In this document: piece after piece, positions 8,330-15,500 of the stretch
How positions within the stretch are numbered: the stretch's first letter is position 1
How the letters are laid out: every line of letters starts with the position of its first letter
The notes under the pieces: generated by a model
The model's database searches: none
Told to the model about the DNA's origin: nothing
The model's input: the letters and a program-made list of their open reading frames with translations, nothing else
Origin: an uncultured Pseudomonadota bacterium
GTDB taxonomy: Bacteria; Pseudomonadota; Gammaproteobacteria; Steroidobacterales; Steroidobacteraceae
Direction of reading: 5' to 3'
Assembly (NCBI GenBank): GCA_903832085.1
Contig: CAIKZZ010000008.1
Span: 40,258-104,257, forward strand
DNA: 64,000 nucleotides
Position numbers and translations under genes: made by a program

Positions 8330-9255
8330 TCCTCATCAGCCACAGAGGCGATAGCAGAACGCTCTTCCGCATGACGTTGCGCATCCAGTCCAGCAAAATT
8401 GAATAGCCCTGAGTCGAGCAACTGAGACGGCGCCACGTTCTGCATAGCAGAAAATATCGACTCCAGCCGTCCAGGACTGGCGGCATCCCAGTCACGCAGC
8501 ATGCGACCAATACGTTCGCGCTCAAGATTTTTTTGGGATCCGCATAAGGTACATGGAATGATCGGAAAGCGTCTCGCCCGCGCGTACCGCTCAATCTCAC
8601 GCTCGGGCACATAGGCGAGCGGCCTGATGACGATGTGACGACCATCGTCTGATAGAAGTTTTGGCGGCATAGACTTTAACTTGCCACCATGAAATAAATT
8701 CAAGAATAACGTTTCGAGCATGTCATCACGATGGTGACCGAGCGCGATTTTGGTAATGCCATTTTCTGCAGCGTAACGGTATAGCGCGCCACGCCGTAAA
8801 CGAGAACACAGACCGCACATGGTCTTGCCCTCCGGTATTACTCGCTTAACCACACTGTAGGTGTCCTGCTCGATCACATGCCAGGCAACGCCAAGTGCGG
8901 TCAGGTAATCGGGTAACACGTTGTCAGGAAATCCGGGCTGCTTCTGATCAAGATTGATCGCGATCAGTTCAAAACTGATCGGCGCGCTGCGTTGCAATGA
9001 CAACAAGACATCCAGCAGCGTATAAGAATCCTTACCCCCAGATAGACACACCATCACTTTGTCGCCTTCGGCAATCATTGAGTAATCATCAATGGCTTTA
9101 CCGACAAGACCACGTATCTCGGCTTGCAGCCGCTTAAATGACTTTGAGGTACGGGCCCCAGTCCCATCAGGTGACGATTGAGCTGTCGTAGTGCGATGCC
9201 CTATCGAATGCAGCGGTACCGTGATTGTGGTCGTATTCGGCATCAACAAGCTCAC
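8326..9255 (-). CDS. ttcA: tRNA 2-thiocytidine biosynthesis protein TtcA
   Basis: 309 residues. The PP-loop SGGKDS lies at 72-77, and two CxxC pairs (CGLC at 147-150, CTLC at 235-238) hold the [4Fe-4S] cluster of TtcA. The protein thiolates cytidine 32 of certain tRNAs. [28 protein letters not shown] is the typical TtcA middle. The N-terminal 35 residues are poorly conserved; the GTG start overlaps the M32 gene stop (GTGA), and an ATG 12 bases in, with GGTGAG upstream, is an equal candidate. Confidence 0.95.
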   Translation of the reverse strand: MSLLMPNTTTITVPLHSIGHRTTTAQSSPDGTGARTSKSFKRLQAEIRGLVGKAIDDYSMIAEGDKVMVCLSGGKDSYTLLDVLLSLQRSAPISFELIAINLDQKQPGFPDNVLPDYLTALGVAWHVIEQDTYSVVKRVIPEGKTMCGLCSRLRRGALYRYAAENGITKIALGHHRDDMLETLFLNLFHGGKLKSMPPKLLSDDGRHIVIRPLAYVPEREIERYARARRFPIIPCTLCGSQKNLERERIGRMLRDWDAASPGRLESIFSAMQNVAPSQLLDSGLFNFAGLDAQRHAEERSAIASVADEE

Positions 9256-10751
9256 CGCGGCTCCAGATACTTATGTTCAAGGTAGCGCAGCGCTGGAGCT
9301 GCGGACAAAGGACGTCCAGTCGCGTCCTGCACCAGTTCCTGTACCGTCATTTTAGCGCCTAGCGCGTGCACAGTCTCTGCCAACCAGCCAACAAGCCCCG
9401 CAAAGTCGCCACGAATAATTTCCTCGTCGAGGTCTTCCCGCGTCGCTTGCACTTTTTCCCATAACTGCATCGAAATCAGAGCTCCCACCGCTGACGCAGG
9501 GAAATAACCAAAGCGTCCAACGGCCCAGTCCAAATCCTGTAAGCAGCCTTCCGCGAGATTCTGCGGCACAATGCCGAGACGCATCTCAGCGGCACTCGCC
9601 CATGCTTCCGGCAGGTCTGCGACTGGCAACTCACCTGATAGCAGCCTCTTCTCGAGCTCATATCGCATCAGCAAATGAGCAGGGTATGTGAGCTCATCTG
9701 CATCAATACGCAGCAACCCATGGCGGACTCGCGTGAGGTGCCTATAAATATTCTCGGCCTGCCATTCCTGCCCTGTCACACCATAATGTTTTTCTAGTAA
9801 CGGCTGCAGGTAGGTAGCAAAGGGCCTGCTGCGTGCGAGCACCATTTCCATCAGCAGCGACTGGCTTTCCTCGAGCGCCATACCACGATTGCGACCCACT
9901 GGCTGATCATGCCACTCGCGCGGCAAACCGATGTCATAGAGCGCATGTCCAGTTTCGTGCAAGGCACCAAGTAACCCCTGAAACGGATCGTTGATATCAG
10001 ATCGAGTCGTAACCCTTATATCGCCCGCCATGCCCTCAGTGCAGCCATGCTCGCTTTCATCCAGTCGTCCACGCTCAAACGGAAACCCAAGCGCTTTCAT
10101 CACTTCCATACTCAGCGCTCGCTGCTTCGCAAGCGGAAACTTACCTTGGAGCGGCACCGCTGGTGTAGCGATCTGTAGCTCAATCGCTTCGCGAACCAAT
10201 GCTGGTAGTCGCCTCGCAAGGGCTTTGAAAAGAACATCGATATCAGTCGTGCTAACCCCGGGGCTAAACTCATCCAGTAGCGCGTCGTAGGGCGAAAGAT
10301 TCAGGTGCTGCCCAAGCAGCGCAGCCCGATCGTGAGTCAGATGCACTACCTCTTCAAGATGGGGCGCAAAATCTTCATAGCGATTCGTGCGACGTGCTTC
10401 TCTTAACTGTAGCTCCGCGCGTGCACTTGCTTTGGCGAGACGTGAAACGAGCGTATTGGGAGTCGCCAGTGCATGGTCTCGCTGCCGGCGCATTTCACGC
10501 AAATTAGCGACCTGCCAGTGCTCTAGCCCTTGTGCGTTTGCGGTCGCTCGGTCAATCAGGCGCGACACTTTAGGGGACACCAAAATCGCATGACACTCCA
10601 TCTCGATGGCAGCGAGCTGCTCCCCTCGGACATCAGCGCTCGCGCGCGGCATCATCACCGCCGCGTCCCAACGCAGCACAGCGAGCGCGCCACGAAACGC
10701 GTGGAGGCGCCTGAACTCCTCTTCAAGCTGCTGATACGGTGAGGCGGCCAT
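9252..10751 (-). CDS. Carboxypeptidase Taq-type (M32) metallopeptidase
   Basis: 499 residues from the ATG at 10751, chosen because AAAGGA lies six bases upstream; the track's GTG seven codons earlier has no such site. M32 features: [13 protein letters not shown] with the zinc-binding HExx[15 protein letters not shown] with the downstream Glu ligand, and the family's helical layout throughout. These are cytosolic Zn/Co carboxypeptidases that trim C-terminal residues from peptides. First gene of the five-gene operon ending in apt; the 290-base region upstream must contain the promoter. Confidence 0.93.
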   Translation of the reverse strand: MAASPYQQLEEEFRRLHAFRGALAVLRWDAAVMMPRASADVRGEQLAAIEMECHAILVSPKVSRLIDRATANAQGLEHWQVANLREMRRQRDHALATPNTLVSRLAKASARAELQLREARRTNRYEDFAPHLEEVVHLTHDRAALLGQHLNLSPYDALLDEFSPGVSTTDIDVLFKALARRLPALVREAIELQIATPAVPLQGKFPLAKQRALSMEVMKALGFPFERGRLDESEHGCTEGMAGDIRVTTRSDINDPFQGLLGALHETGHALYDIGLPREWHDQPVGRNRGMALEESQSLLMEMVLARSRPFATYLQPLLEKHYGVTGQEWQAENIYRHLTRVRHGLLRIDADELTYPAHLLMRYELEKRLLSGELPVADLPEAWASAAEMRLGIVPQNLAEGCLQDLDWAVGRFGYFPASAVGALISMQLWEKVQATREDLDEEIIRGDFAGLVGWLAETVHALGAKMTVQELVQDATGRPLSAAPALRYLEHKYLEPR

Positions 10752-11010
10752 GTCGTCCTTTGAAAAACTCACCGCGCGATGCGCGAAGGCGGCGGCTTAC
10801 CCAGTGTGGCTGGCCCTGTCAGCACGGTGGTTCTGACGACATGAGTGTACCAGTTTGGCCCCCTCCTAGCCCCCCTGATAGAGTCTAAAATATTGATTTA
10901 TATGATAAAAGATAAATTTTAAGCGCTTGACATGCCGCTGGAAAGAGCACTTTTTCAGCCCCGCCGAAGGGCGCACTCAACGCTCAGCAACACCACCCAG
11001 GCACCGGCAC

Positions 11011-11040
11011 GAGCCTTAAGGCTAGGTAAACCTAAGGCTC
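11011..11040 (-). terminator. Possible terminator hairpin after the MaoC-like gene
   Basis: Inverted repeat GAGCCTTA / TAAGGCTC with a smaller TAGG/CCTA stem inside, 22 bases past the stop of the hydratase gene. There is no T run. The rest of the 10752-11061 stretch shows no convincing gene; it must contain the promoter of the M32 operon in its AT-rich part (about 10880-10920). Confidence 0.4.
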
Positions 11041-11061
11041 GCCGCTGCGGCTGAGTTTTGC

Positions 11062-11532
11062 TTAAAAGTACAAGCGCAGTACGACTTCAGCGATACAAGC
11101 AGGCTTGGTTTCACCTTGTATGTCAATCGTCACTTGCTCGGTAATCTGGATGCCGCCGCCTTTGAACTCCTCAAATGCCAATAGCACCGAGCGTGAACGA
11201 ATCTCAGCCCCTGCACGCACAGCATTAGTGAAGCGCACTTTGTTAAGACCGTAATTAATGACTGTGCGGACCCCTGGGTGCGAAGGTCGGTCGGCATCGA
11301 CGAGGCCCCGCAAATAGGGAATCAACGACAGCGTCAGAAACCCATGTGCGATAGTTCCGCGCCACGGAGACTCAGCGGCGGCACGGGTTGGATTGACGTG
11401 GATCCATTGCCGATCATCCGTCGCCGCGGCAAAGGCATCAATACGTGACTGGTCAATCACTACCCAGTCACTCACATGGACTTCCTGGCCAACTTGCTTG
11501 GTCAGCTGCTCACGAACCTGTTCGATAGACAT
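11062..11532 (-). CDS. MaoC-like (R)-specific enoyl-CoA hydratase/dehydratase
   Basis: 156 residues, single hot-dog domain. The hydratase 2 motif is present: FAAATDDRQWIHVNP (Asp and His of the active site) followed by IAHGFLTLSLIPYL. Enzymes of this type hydrate enoyl-CoA to (R)-3-hydroxyacyl-CoA (PhaJ), and its place directly next to phaC-phaE suggests monomer supply for polyhydroxyalkanoate. NodN-like proteins have the same motif, so the PhaJ role is inferred from context. It follows phaC by 66 bases on the same strand and may share its transcript. Confidence 0.88.
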   Translation of the reverse strand: MSIEQVREQLTKQVGQEVHVSDWVVIDQSRIDAFAAATDDRQWIHVNPTRAAAESPWRGTIAHGFLTLSLIPYLRGLVDADRPSHPGVRTVINYGLNKVRFTNAVRAGAEIRSRSVLLAFEEFKGGGIQITEQVTIDIQGETKPACIAEVVLRLYF

Positions 11533-11598
11533 CGATTGCGCCCCTTAAAAAGTACCAACGAATGGTTTACATCATACTGAAAACTAAAGCTGACTGAG

Positions 11599-12648
11599 TC
11601 AAAGTCGTTTTAACCATGCCGCAATCTTCGGCGGCAGCGTATGAGCTCGACTGCCCACATAAATGCCGATATGACCCGTCTGAACCGCCAGCTCCTCGTA
11701 GCGTTCTGACCGCACCAGAGCGCCGAGCGCCTTCGATGCTGCAGGCGGCACCAGGTGATCTTCAGTCGCGTAGATATTCAGAATAGGCATACGCAGCGCA
11801 TCCAGCCGAGCGGCACGGCCAGCGAGGCTTAGCGTGCCATTAACGAAGCGATTTTCCTGATAAAACCAGGTAACGAACTCAGCAAACGCGGCCCCCGCTT
11901 GGTCTGGACTATCAAAAATCCATTGCTCCATGCGCAGAAACGTCGCGAGGACCTCTTGCTGATCAGGGTGATCCACCAAGGTCAGATACTTCTGCAAGGT
12001 GAGCCGAAACGGCATCAGACTCAAAAAAGCAGCGTTCAACCACGCACCAGGCACGTTGCCGACGCTGGCTACCAATTTCTTGATATCTACGCCACGCACC
12101 CACTTAGACAGCACATTATCATCGGTCTGAAAATCCACAGGCGTCACCATGGTGACTAGTTTTTTGATGCGCTGTGGCTCCAAACTCGCATAGATCAACG
12201 ATAAGGTCCCGCCCTGACACACGCCGAGTAGATGGATAGGAGCTGATTTGCCGACGGTCTGCACCGCCCGGTCGATATCCCGCAGCACATAATCACTGAG
12301 AGTCGTGTGTCGATCTGCGCGGTCCGGATAACCCCAGTCCAACAAATACACATCCAGTCCATGTGCCAGCAGCCCTGCAATCATTGATCGATCGGGCTCC
12401 AGATCCAATACCGATGGGCGGTTAACCTGCGCATAGATAATCAAAACACGTGGCCGCCGACTAGCCTTAGCGCCGGAACGATAGCGATATAAAGTGACCT
12501 TTCCCTGTGTATAAAGTGCATCCCGTGGCGTGGACCCCGGGATGACGTCAGACAGTCCTCTGACCGTGTGCAGCGCCTGTGCGCAGCGCAGCTTAAATTG
12601 CGCAAGCTCGTCTATGGCAGCGCTACTGTCCGTGGTGTGGCTACTCAT
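11599..12648 (-). CDS. phaC: Class III polyhydroxyalkanoate synthase subunit PhaC
   Basis: 349 residues, the short length typical of class III synthases. It has the lipase-like box GVCQGG with catalytic Cys144, Asp297 in ATEDHLVPP and His326 in QTGHIGIYVGS. It polymerises (R)-3-hydroxyacyl-CoA onto the growing polyester at the granule surface, in complex with PhaE. Its ATG overlaps the phaE stop by four bases (ATGA), so the two subunits are translationally coupled. VDFQTDDNVLSKWV is characteristic of PhaC enzymes. Confidence 0.95.
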   Translation of the reverse strand: MSSHTTDSSAAIDELAQFKLRCAQALHTVRGLSDVIPGSTPRDALYTQGKVTLYRYRSGAKASRRPRVLIIYAQVNRPSVLDLEPDRSMIAGLLAHGLDVYLLDWGYPDRADRHTTLSDYVLRDIDRAVQTVGKSAPIHLLGVCQGGTLSLIYASLEPQRIKKLVTMVTPVDFQTDDNVLSKWVRGVDIKKLVASVGNVPGAWLNAAFLSLMPFRLTLQKYLTLVDHPDQQEVLATFLRMEQWIFDSPDQAGAAFAEFVTWFYQENRFVNGTLSLAGRAARLDALRMPILNIYATEDHLVPPAASKALGALVRSERYEELAVQTGHIGIYVGSRAHTLPPKIAAWLKRL

Positions 12649-13349
12649 CGCACACGCATTTTAGCTAACGGCCGCGGTGTCCGCTGAGCACTTGCCTGTT
12701 TGGTCTTAAGCTTCTTTGCTGTCACGCGGCGCTTGGTCGAGCCTGTAGTCGATTGCGTCGCAGCCGTTGGGGCAGTCGCTGTACGCAATTCGCAACGTCG
12801 CAACGCATCATGCAAAGCGTCCATCTCAGAGCGGGTTGGCATACCGAGTGATGCGGCAGCATGCTCCATCGCGGCGTTTAGGCGAATACGCTCATCGATG
12901 AATGCATTTAGCAGTCGCGTTTGGGCGTCGATGAATGGATCGCTGCGCACGGTAGTTTGATAGGCGGCCTCCATAGCACCAACCCACGTATCAAAGGACT
13001 CACGCAAGCTCGCTCCAGCAGCAACCGGCTGATGAGTCGCGTACTGCGCGGCGGCATCCAACAGCGAGCTCATGAGCAGTTGCATGCATTGCGAACCAGC
13101 GTGCGCTTTACTTAAAGGGTTGCCAGCGCCTGCCATCGTCGAGAGCTCTGCCCACGTTTTCCAATATTCGGCGGCTTGCTGGCTAGCGGCAGCAACTACT
13201 TTTTCAGTGCCATCGACCTGTGCCGCGAGTGCTCGCAGACACTGCTCAATGGCAGCGAGCGCCGCCGTCTCCCGGGACTGAGGTTGGGCGTGCTCGCCCG
13301 CAAGGAGCACATTCCACAAGGCAGTCCAGGCAGCGTAGTCGGGCATCAT
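12645..13349 (-). CDS. phaE: Class III PHA synthase subunit PhaE, short form
   Basis: 234 residues upstream of and overlapping phaC. Assigned mainly by position and overall type: helical, Ala-rich, with a WVGAMEAAYQ segment and the FIDAQTRLLNAFIDERIRLNAAMEHAAASLGMPTRSEMDALHDAL region typical of the PhaE C-terminal half. The C-terminus is a basic, Lys/Arg/Thr-rich tail (TKRRVTAKKLKTKQ). Characterised PhaE proteins are usually longer, around 350 residues, so the N-terminal half seems shortened. It activates PhaC and helps start granules. It is divergent from phaP. Confidence 0.8.
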   Translation of the reverse strand: MMPDYAAWTALWNVLLAGEHAQPQSRETAALAAIEQCLRALAAQVDGTEKVVAAASQQAAEYWKTWAELSTMAGAGNPLSKAHAGSQCMQLLMSSLLDAAAQYATHQPVAAGASLRESFDTWVGAMEAAYQTTVRSDPFIDAQTRLLNAFIDERIRLNAAMEHAAASLGMPTRSEMDALHDALRRCELRTATAPTAATQSTTGSTKRRVTAKKLKTKQASAQRTPRPLAKMRVR

Positions 13350-13484
13350 GCGCGCGTCTGCCTTTGGTGCGTCACAGCATATTTGCCGGAAATATCGACC
13401 GATGCATAGTGCTCAGCGGCAACGGTTTTATGCATAACAGTATGATTTATATAGTTTAATGAGATCATCGTTAAGAGTCTAAAA

Positions 13485-13531
13485 ATTTGTTGCATTGCAC
13501 TATAATCAGGTTATACTGCATCGCAACAAAT
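13485..13531 (+). promoter_or_regulatory. phaP promoter inside a large imperfect palindrome (probable operator)
   Basis: Two 21-base arms, ATTTGTTGCATTGCACTAT(AA) and the matching right arm ending GCAACAAAT, pair at 18 of 21 positions around a 5-base spacer. Each arm holds a TGC-N3-GCA core (13491-13499 and 13517-13525), close to the CTGC-N3-GCAG site described for PhaR repressors of phasin genes. The palindrome covers a sigma-70-like promoter, TTGCAT (13490) - 16 bases - TATACT (13512). It also lies between phaE and phaP, so one regulator could control both. Confidence 0.75.
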
Positions 13532-13557
13532 CTTCAGAGACTTGAGGAGTGCCCACC

Positions 13558-13923
13558 ATGACGAAGACTGCTGCTGAAATCAATGCATTCACAGAAAACT
13601 CGCGCAAGTTCGCAGAGCCGGCGCAGCGTTTTGCCGCAATGTCCGCACAATTGACGGAGAGCTTTCTGCGCCACAGCTACGAAGCGGCAGGCGATTTTCT
13701 GAACTTAAGTATCGCTGCGCTGCATAGCGCCACACAGGCCAAAGACGTCCCAGAGCTAGTCAGCAAGCAGTCTGAACTTGCCCGCGCCTGTATGGAAAAA
13801 CAGACCGAGCGATCAAAAGACCTGTTCAAACTTGCCAGCGAAGGCCAAGCCCATGTCACTGAGTGGTTCGACCAGACCACCAGCGATTTTAACGCACGCG
13901 CCCAGACGACGAAGGCAGCCTAA
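13558..13923 (+). CDS. phaP: Phasin family protein
   Basis: 121 residues from the ATG at 13558. The track's GTG at 13549 overlaps the GAGGAG ribosome site (13544-13549), which sits eight bases before this ATG and so decides the start. Short, helical, Ala/Gln/Glu-rich phasin: FTENSRKFAEPAQRFAAMSAQLTESFLRHSYEA, then ELVSKQSELARACMEKQTERSKDLF. Phasins coat PHA granules and control their number and size. It is divergent from phaE-phaC and is probably repressed through the palindrome over its promoter until polymer forms. Confidence 0.9.
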   Translation: MTKTAAEINAFTENSRKFAEPAQRFAAMSAQLTESFLRHSYEAAGDFLNLSIAALHSATQAKDVPELVSKQSELARACMEKQTERSKDLFKLASEGQAHVTEWFDQTTSDFNARAQTTKAA

Positions 13924-13933
13924 ATCTCTCAAT

Positions 13934-13963
13934 GCATCCAAAGGCCGACACGCCTTTGGATGC
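13934..13963 (+). terminator. Hairpin downstream of phaP
   Basis: Perfect 12-bp stem GCATCCAAAGGC / GCCTTTGGATGC with a 6-base loop, 10 bases after the phaP stop. No T run follows; it probably protects the mRNA end or works together with the next hairpin. Confidence 0.65.
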
Positions 13964-13978
13964 CGATCGACCCCCCTC

Positions 13979-14017
13979 GGGATGGTGTGTAGCAATGCGC
14001 ACCGTCCCTTTTTTTAT
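13979..14017 (+). terminator. Rho-independent terminator of phaP
   Basis: Stem GGGATGGTG / CACCGTCCC (one G-U pair) followed by seven T residues and ATT. This is the likely true termination point of the phaP transcript. Confidence 0.75.
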
Positions 14018-14131
14018 TCTGCCTGCCCCGACATCAGTTTGAGCATACGCCGCAAAAAACCCTCACAATGCAGTACGAATCGCTAGGAAGCGATCACCGT
14101 GACTACGGCCGGATCTTAAAGGGCATCGCTT

Positions 14132-14485
14132 ATGCTAAATCCACAAATCATTGATTTTTGCACACCAAATTTGGGCGCTGAGAGCCCTATCGATGCAGAC
14201 AAAGTCGTCTCTGGTAGTCCGCTCACACAGCTTGATAACCGCTATAGCGATCCGACAGACCATTTCCATTGTGGGATTTGGGCTAGCACGGTGGGCAAAT
14301 GGACCATTCATTACACCGAACATGAGTTCTGCCACCTACTAGCAGGTCGTGTACGTCTCACCGCTGACGATGGCACAGTCCGCGATCTAAGCGCTGGCGA
14401 CGCATTTGTGATTCCAGCAGGATTTCGTGGCACGTGGGAAACGTTGGAAAACGCGCGTAAATACTACGCGCTGTACCAACCCTAA
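14132..14485 (+). CDS. Cupin domain protein (ureidoglycine-aminohydrolase-like cupin)
   Basis: 117 residues, a single small cupin of the Cupin_3 type. HYTEHEFCHLLAGRVRLTADDG gives the first cupin motif (metal-binding E and H), and LSAGDAFVIPAGFRGTWE the second. AAAGGG lies eight bases before the ATG. Members are found next to catabolic genes, but many have no known activity. No clear partner gene is here: phaP ends upstream with a terminator and the PBP7 gene follows 94 bases on. Confidence 0.85.
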   Translation: MLNPQIIDFCTPNLGAESPIDADKVVSGSPLTQLDNRYSDPTDHFHCGIWASTVGKWTIHYTEHEFCHLLAGRVRLTADDGTVRDLSAGDAFVIPAGFRGTWETLENARKYYALYQP

Positions 14486-14579
14486 CGATGTATGCCGGCC
14501 AGCACGACGTAACACGTAGATATTTACAGAGATTTTGTTAGACTCGCGCTATTAATTACACAGGTCACTGACATAGCCA

Positions 14580-15476
14580 ATGATGAACGGTCGCTACAAG
14601 TCCCTCTACTTAGCGCCACTGCTCGCGCTGACACTCGTCGCAGTCACTGCCTCACCGGCCTATAGCCGCACGCACCACGCGACGAATGCAACGAATAACG
14701 GCACACCTTCTTTAAAATCAAGCGCCGCGCTCGTGCTAGACGAGTCCACGTCATCGGTGCTGGTGGCGAAGCACGCTGACATGGCCATACCGATCGCTTC
14801 AATCACCAAGCTCATGACAGCGCTAGTTGTGCTAGAGGCCAATCAGTCGCTCGATGAGGAAATATCCATTACGGCTGAGGATCAAAATCTTGATAAGCCA
14901 ACCACGTCACGCTTGCCAGTAGGCACCCGCTTAAGTCGTGGGGATTTTCTGCATCTAGCCCTCATGTCCTCTGAAAATCGAGCAGCCCACGCACTAGGCC
15001 GCAACTACCCAGGTGGTCTGCCAGCCCTGGCCGTGGCCATGAACGCCAAGGCAAAAAGCCTAGGCATGACTTCTGCACATTTCGTTGAGCCGACTGGTTT
15101 GTCCAGCGACAACGTCGCAAGCCCCGCGGATCTCTCAAAGCTCGTGATGGCCGCTGCCAAAAACGAAACAATCCAACAGTTTTCGACCGACAGCAGCTAT
15201 GCGGTCCCAGTTGGCAAACGCCAAAGCTCAGTCCAGTTTCGTAACACGGACCCGCTGGTGAATAGTCCGGATTGGAACATCATCGTGCAAAAGACCGGCT
15301 ACATTGCTGAAGCGGGCCGCTGTGTGGTCATGAAAGCTGTGATCGCTGGACGTTCAACCATCATTGTGTTGCTGGATTCGATCGGCAAGCAAACCCGCAT
15401 CGCTGATGCACGCCGTATCAAAAAATGGTTAGAGGCCCGTTTAAGCGCTGACGCTCGCCAAAGCCATAAGGCCTAA
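14580..15476 (+). CDS. pbpG: D-alanyl-D-alanine endopeptidase (penicillin-binding protein 7 type)
   Basis: 298 residues with a cleavable signal (hydrophobic LYLAPLLALTLVAVTAS, then Ala-rich cleavage region). S11 serine peptidase motifs: SITK (Ser74, Lys77), SEN (131-133) and KTG (238-240). PBP7/PbpG acts in the periplasm, cutting D-Ala-meso-DAP cross-links in peptidoglycan; the length and lack of a C-terminal membrane anchor fit PbpG better than DacA/DacC. It converges on the M14 carboxypeptidase gene. Confidence 0.9.
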   Translation: MMNGRYKSLYLAPLLALTLVAVTASPAYSRTHHATNATNNGTPSLKSSAALVLDESTSSVLVAKHADMAIPIASITKLMTALVVLEANQSLDEEISITAEDQNLDKPTTSRLPVGTRLSRGDFLHLALMSSENRAAHALGRNYPGGLPALAVAMNAKAKSLGMTSAHFVEPTGLSSDNVASPADLSKLVMAAAKNETIQQFSTDSSYAVPVGKRQSSVQFRNTDPLVNSPDWNIIVQKTGYIAEAGRCVVMKAVIAGRSTIIVLLDSIGKQTRIADARRIKKWLEARLSADARQSHKA

Positions 15477-15500
15477 CACGGGCCCAGAGAGGCTATACGG

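Noticed and set aside
10926-10960. TTGACA on the plus strand as a -35 element
   Set aside because: No matching -10 box and no plus-strand gene follows.
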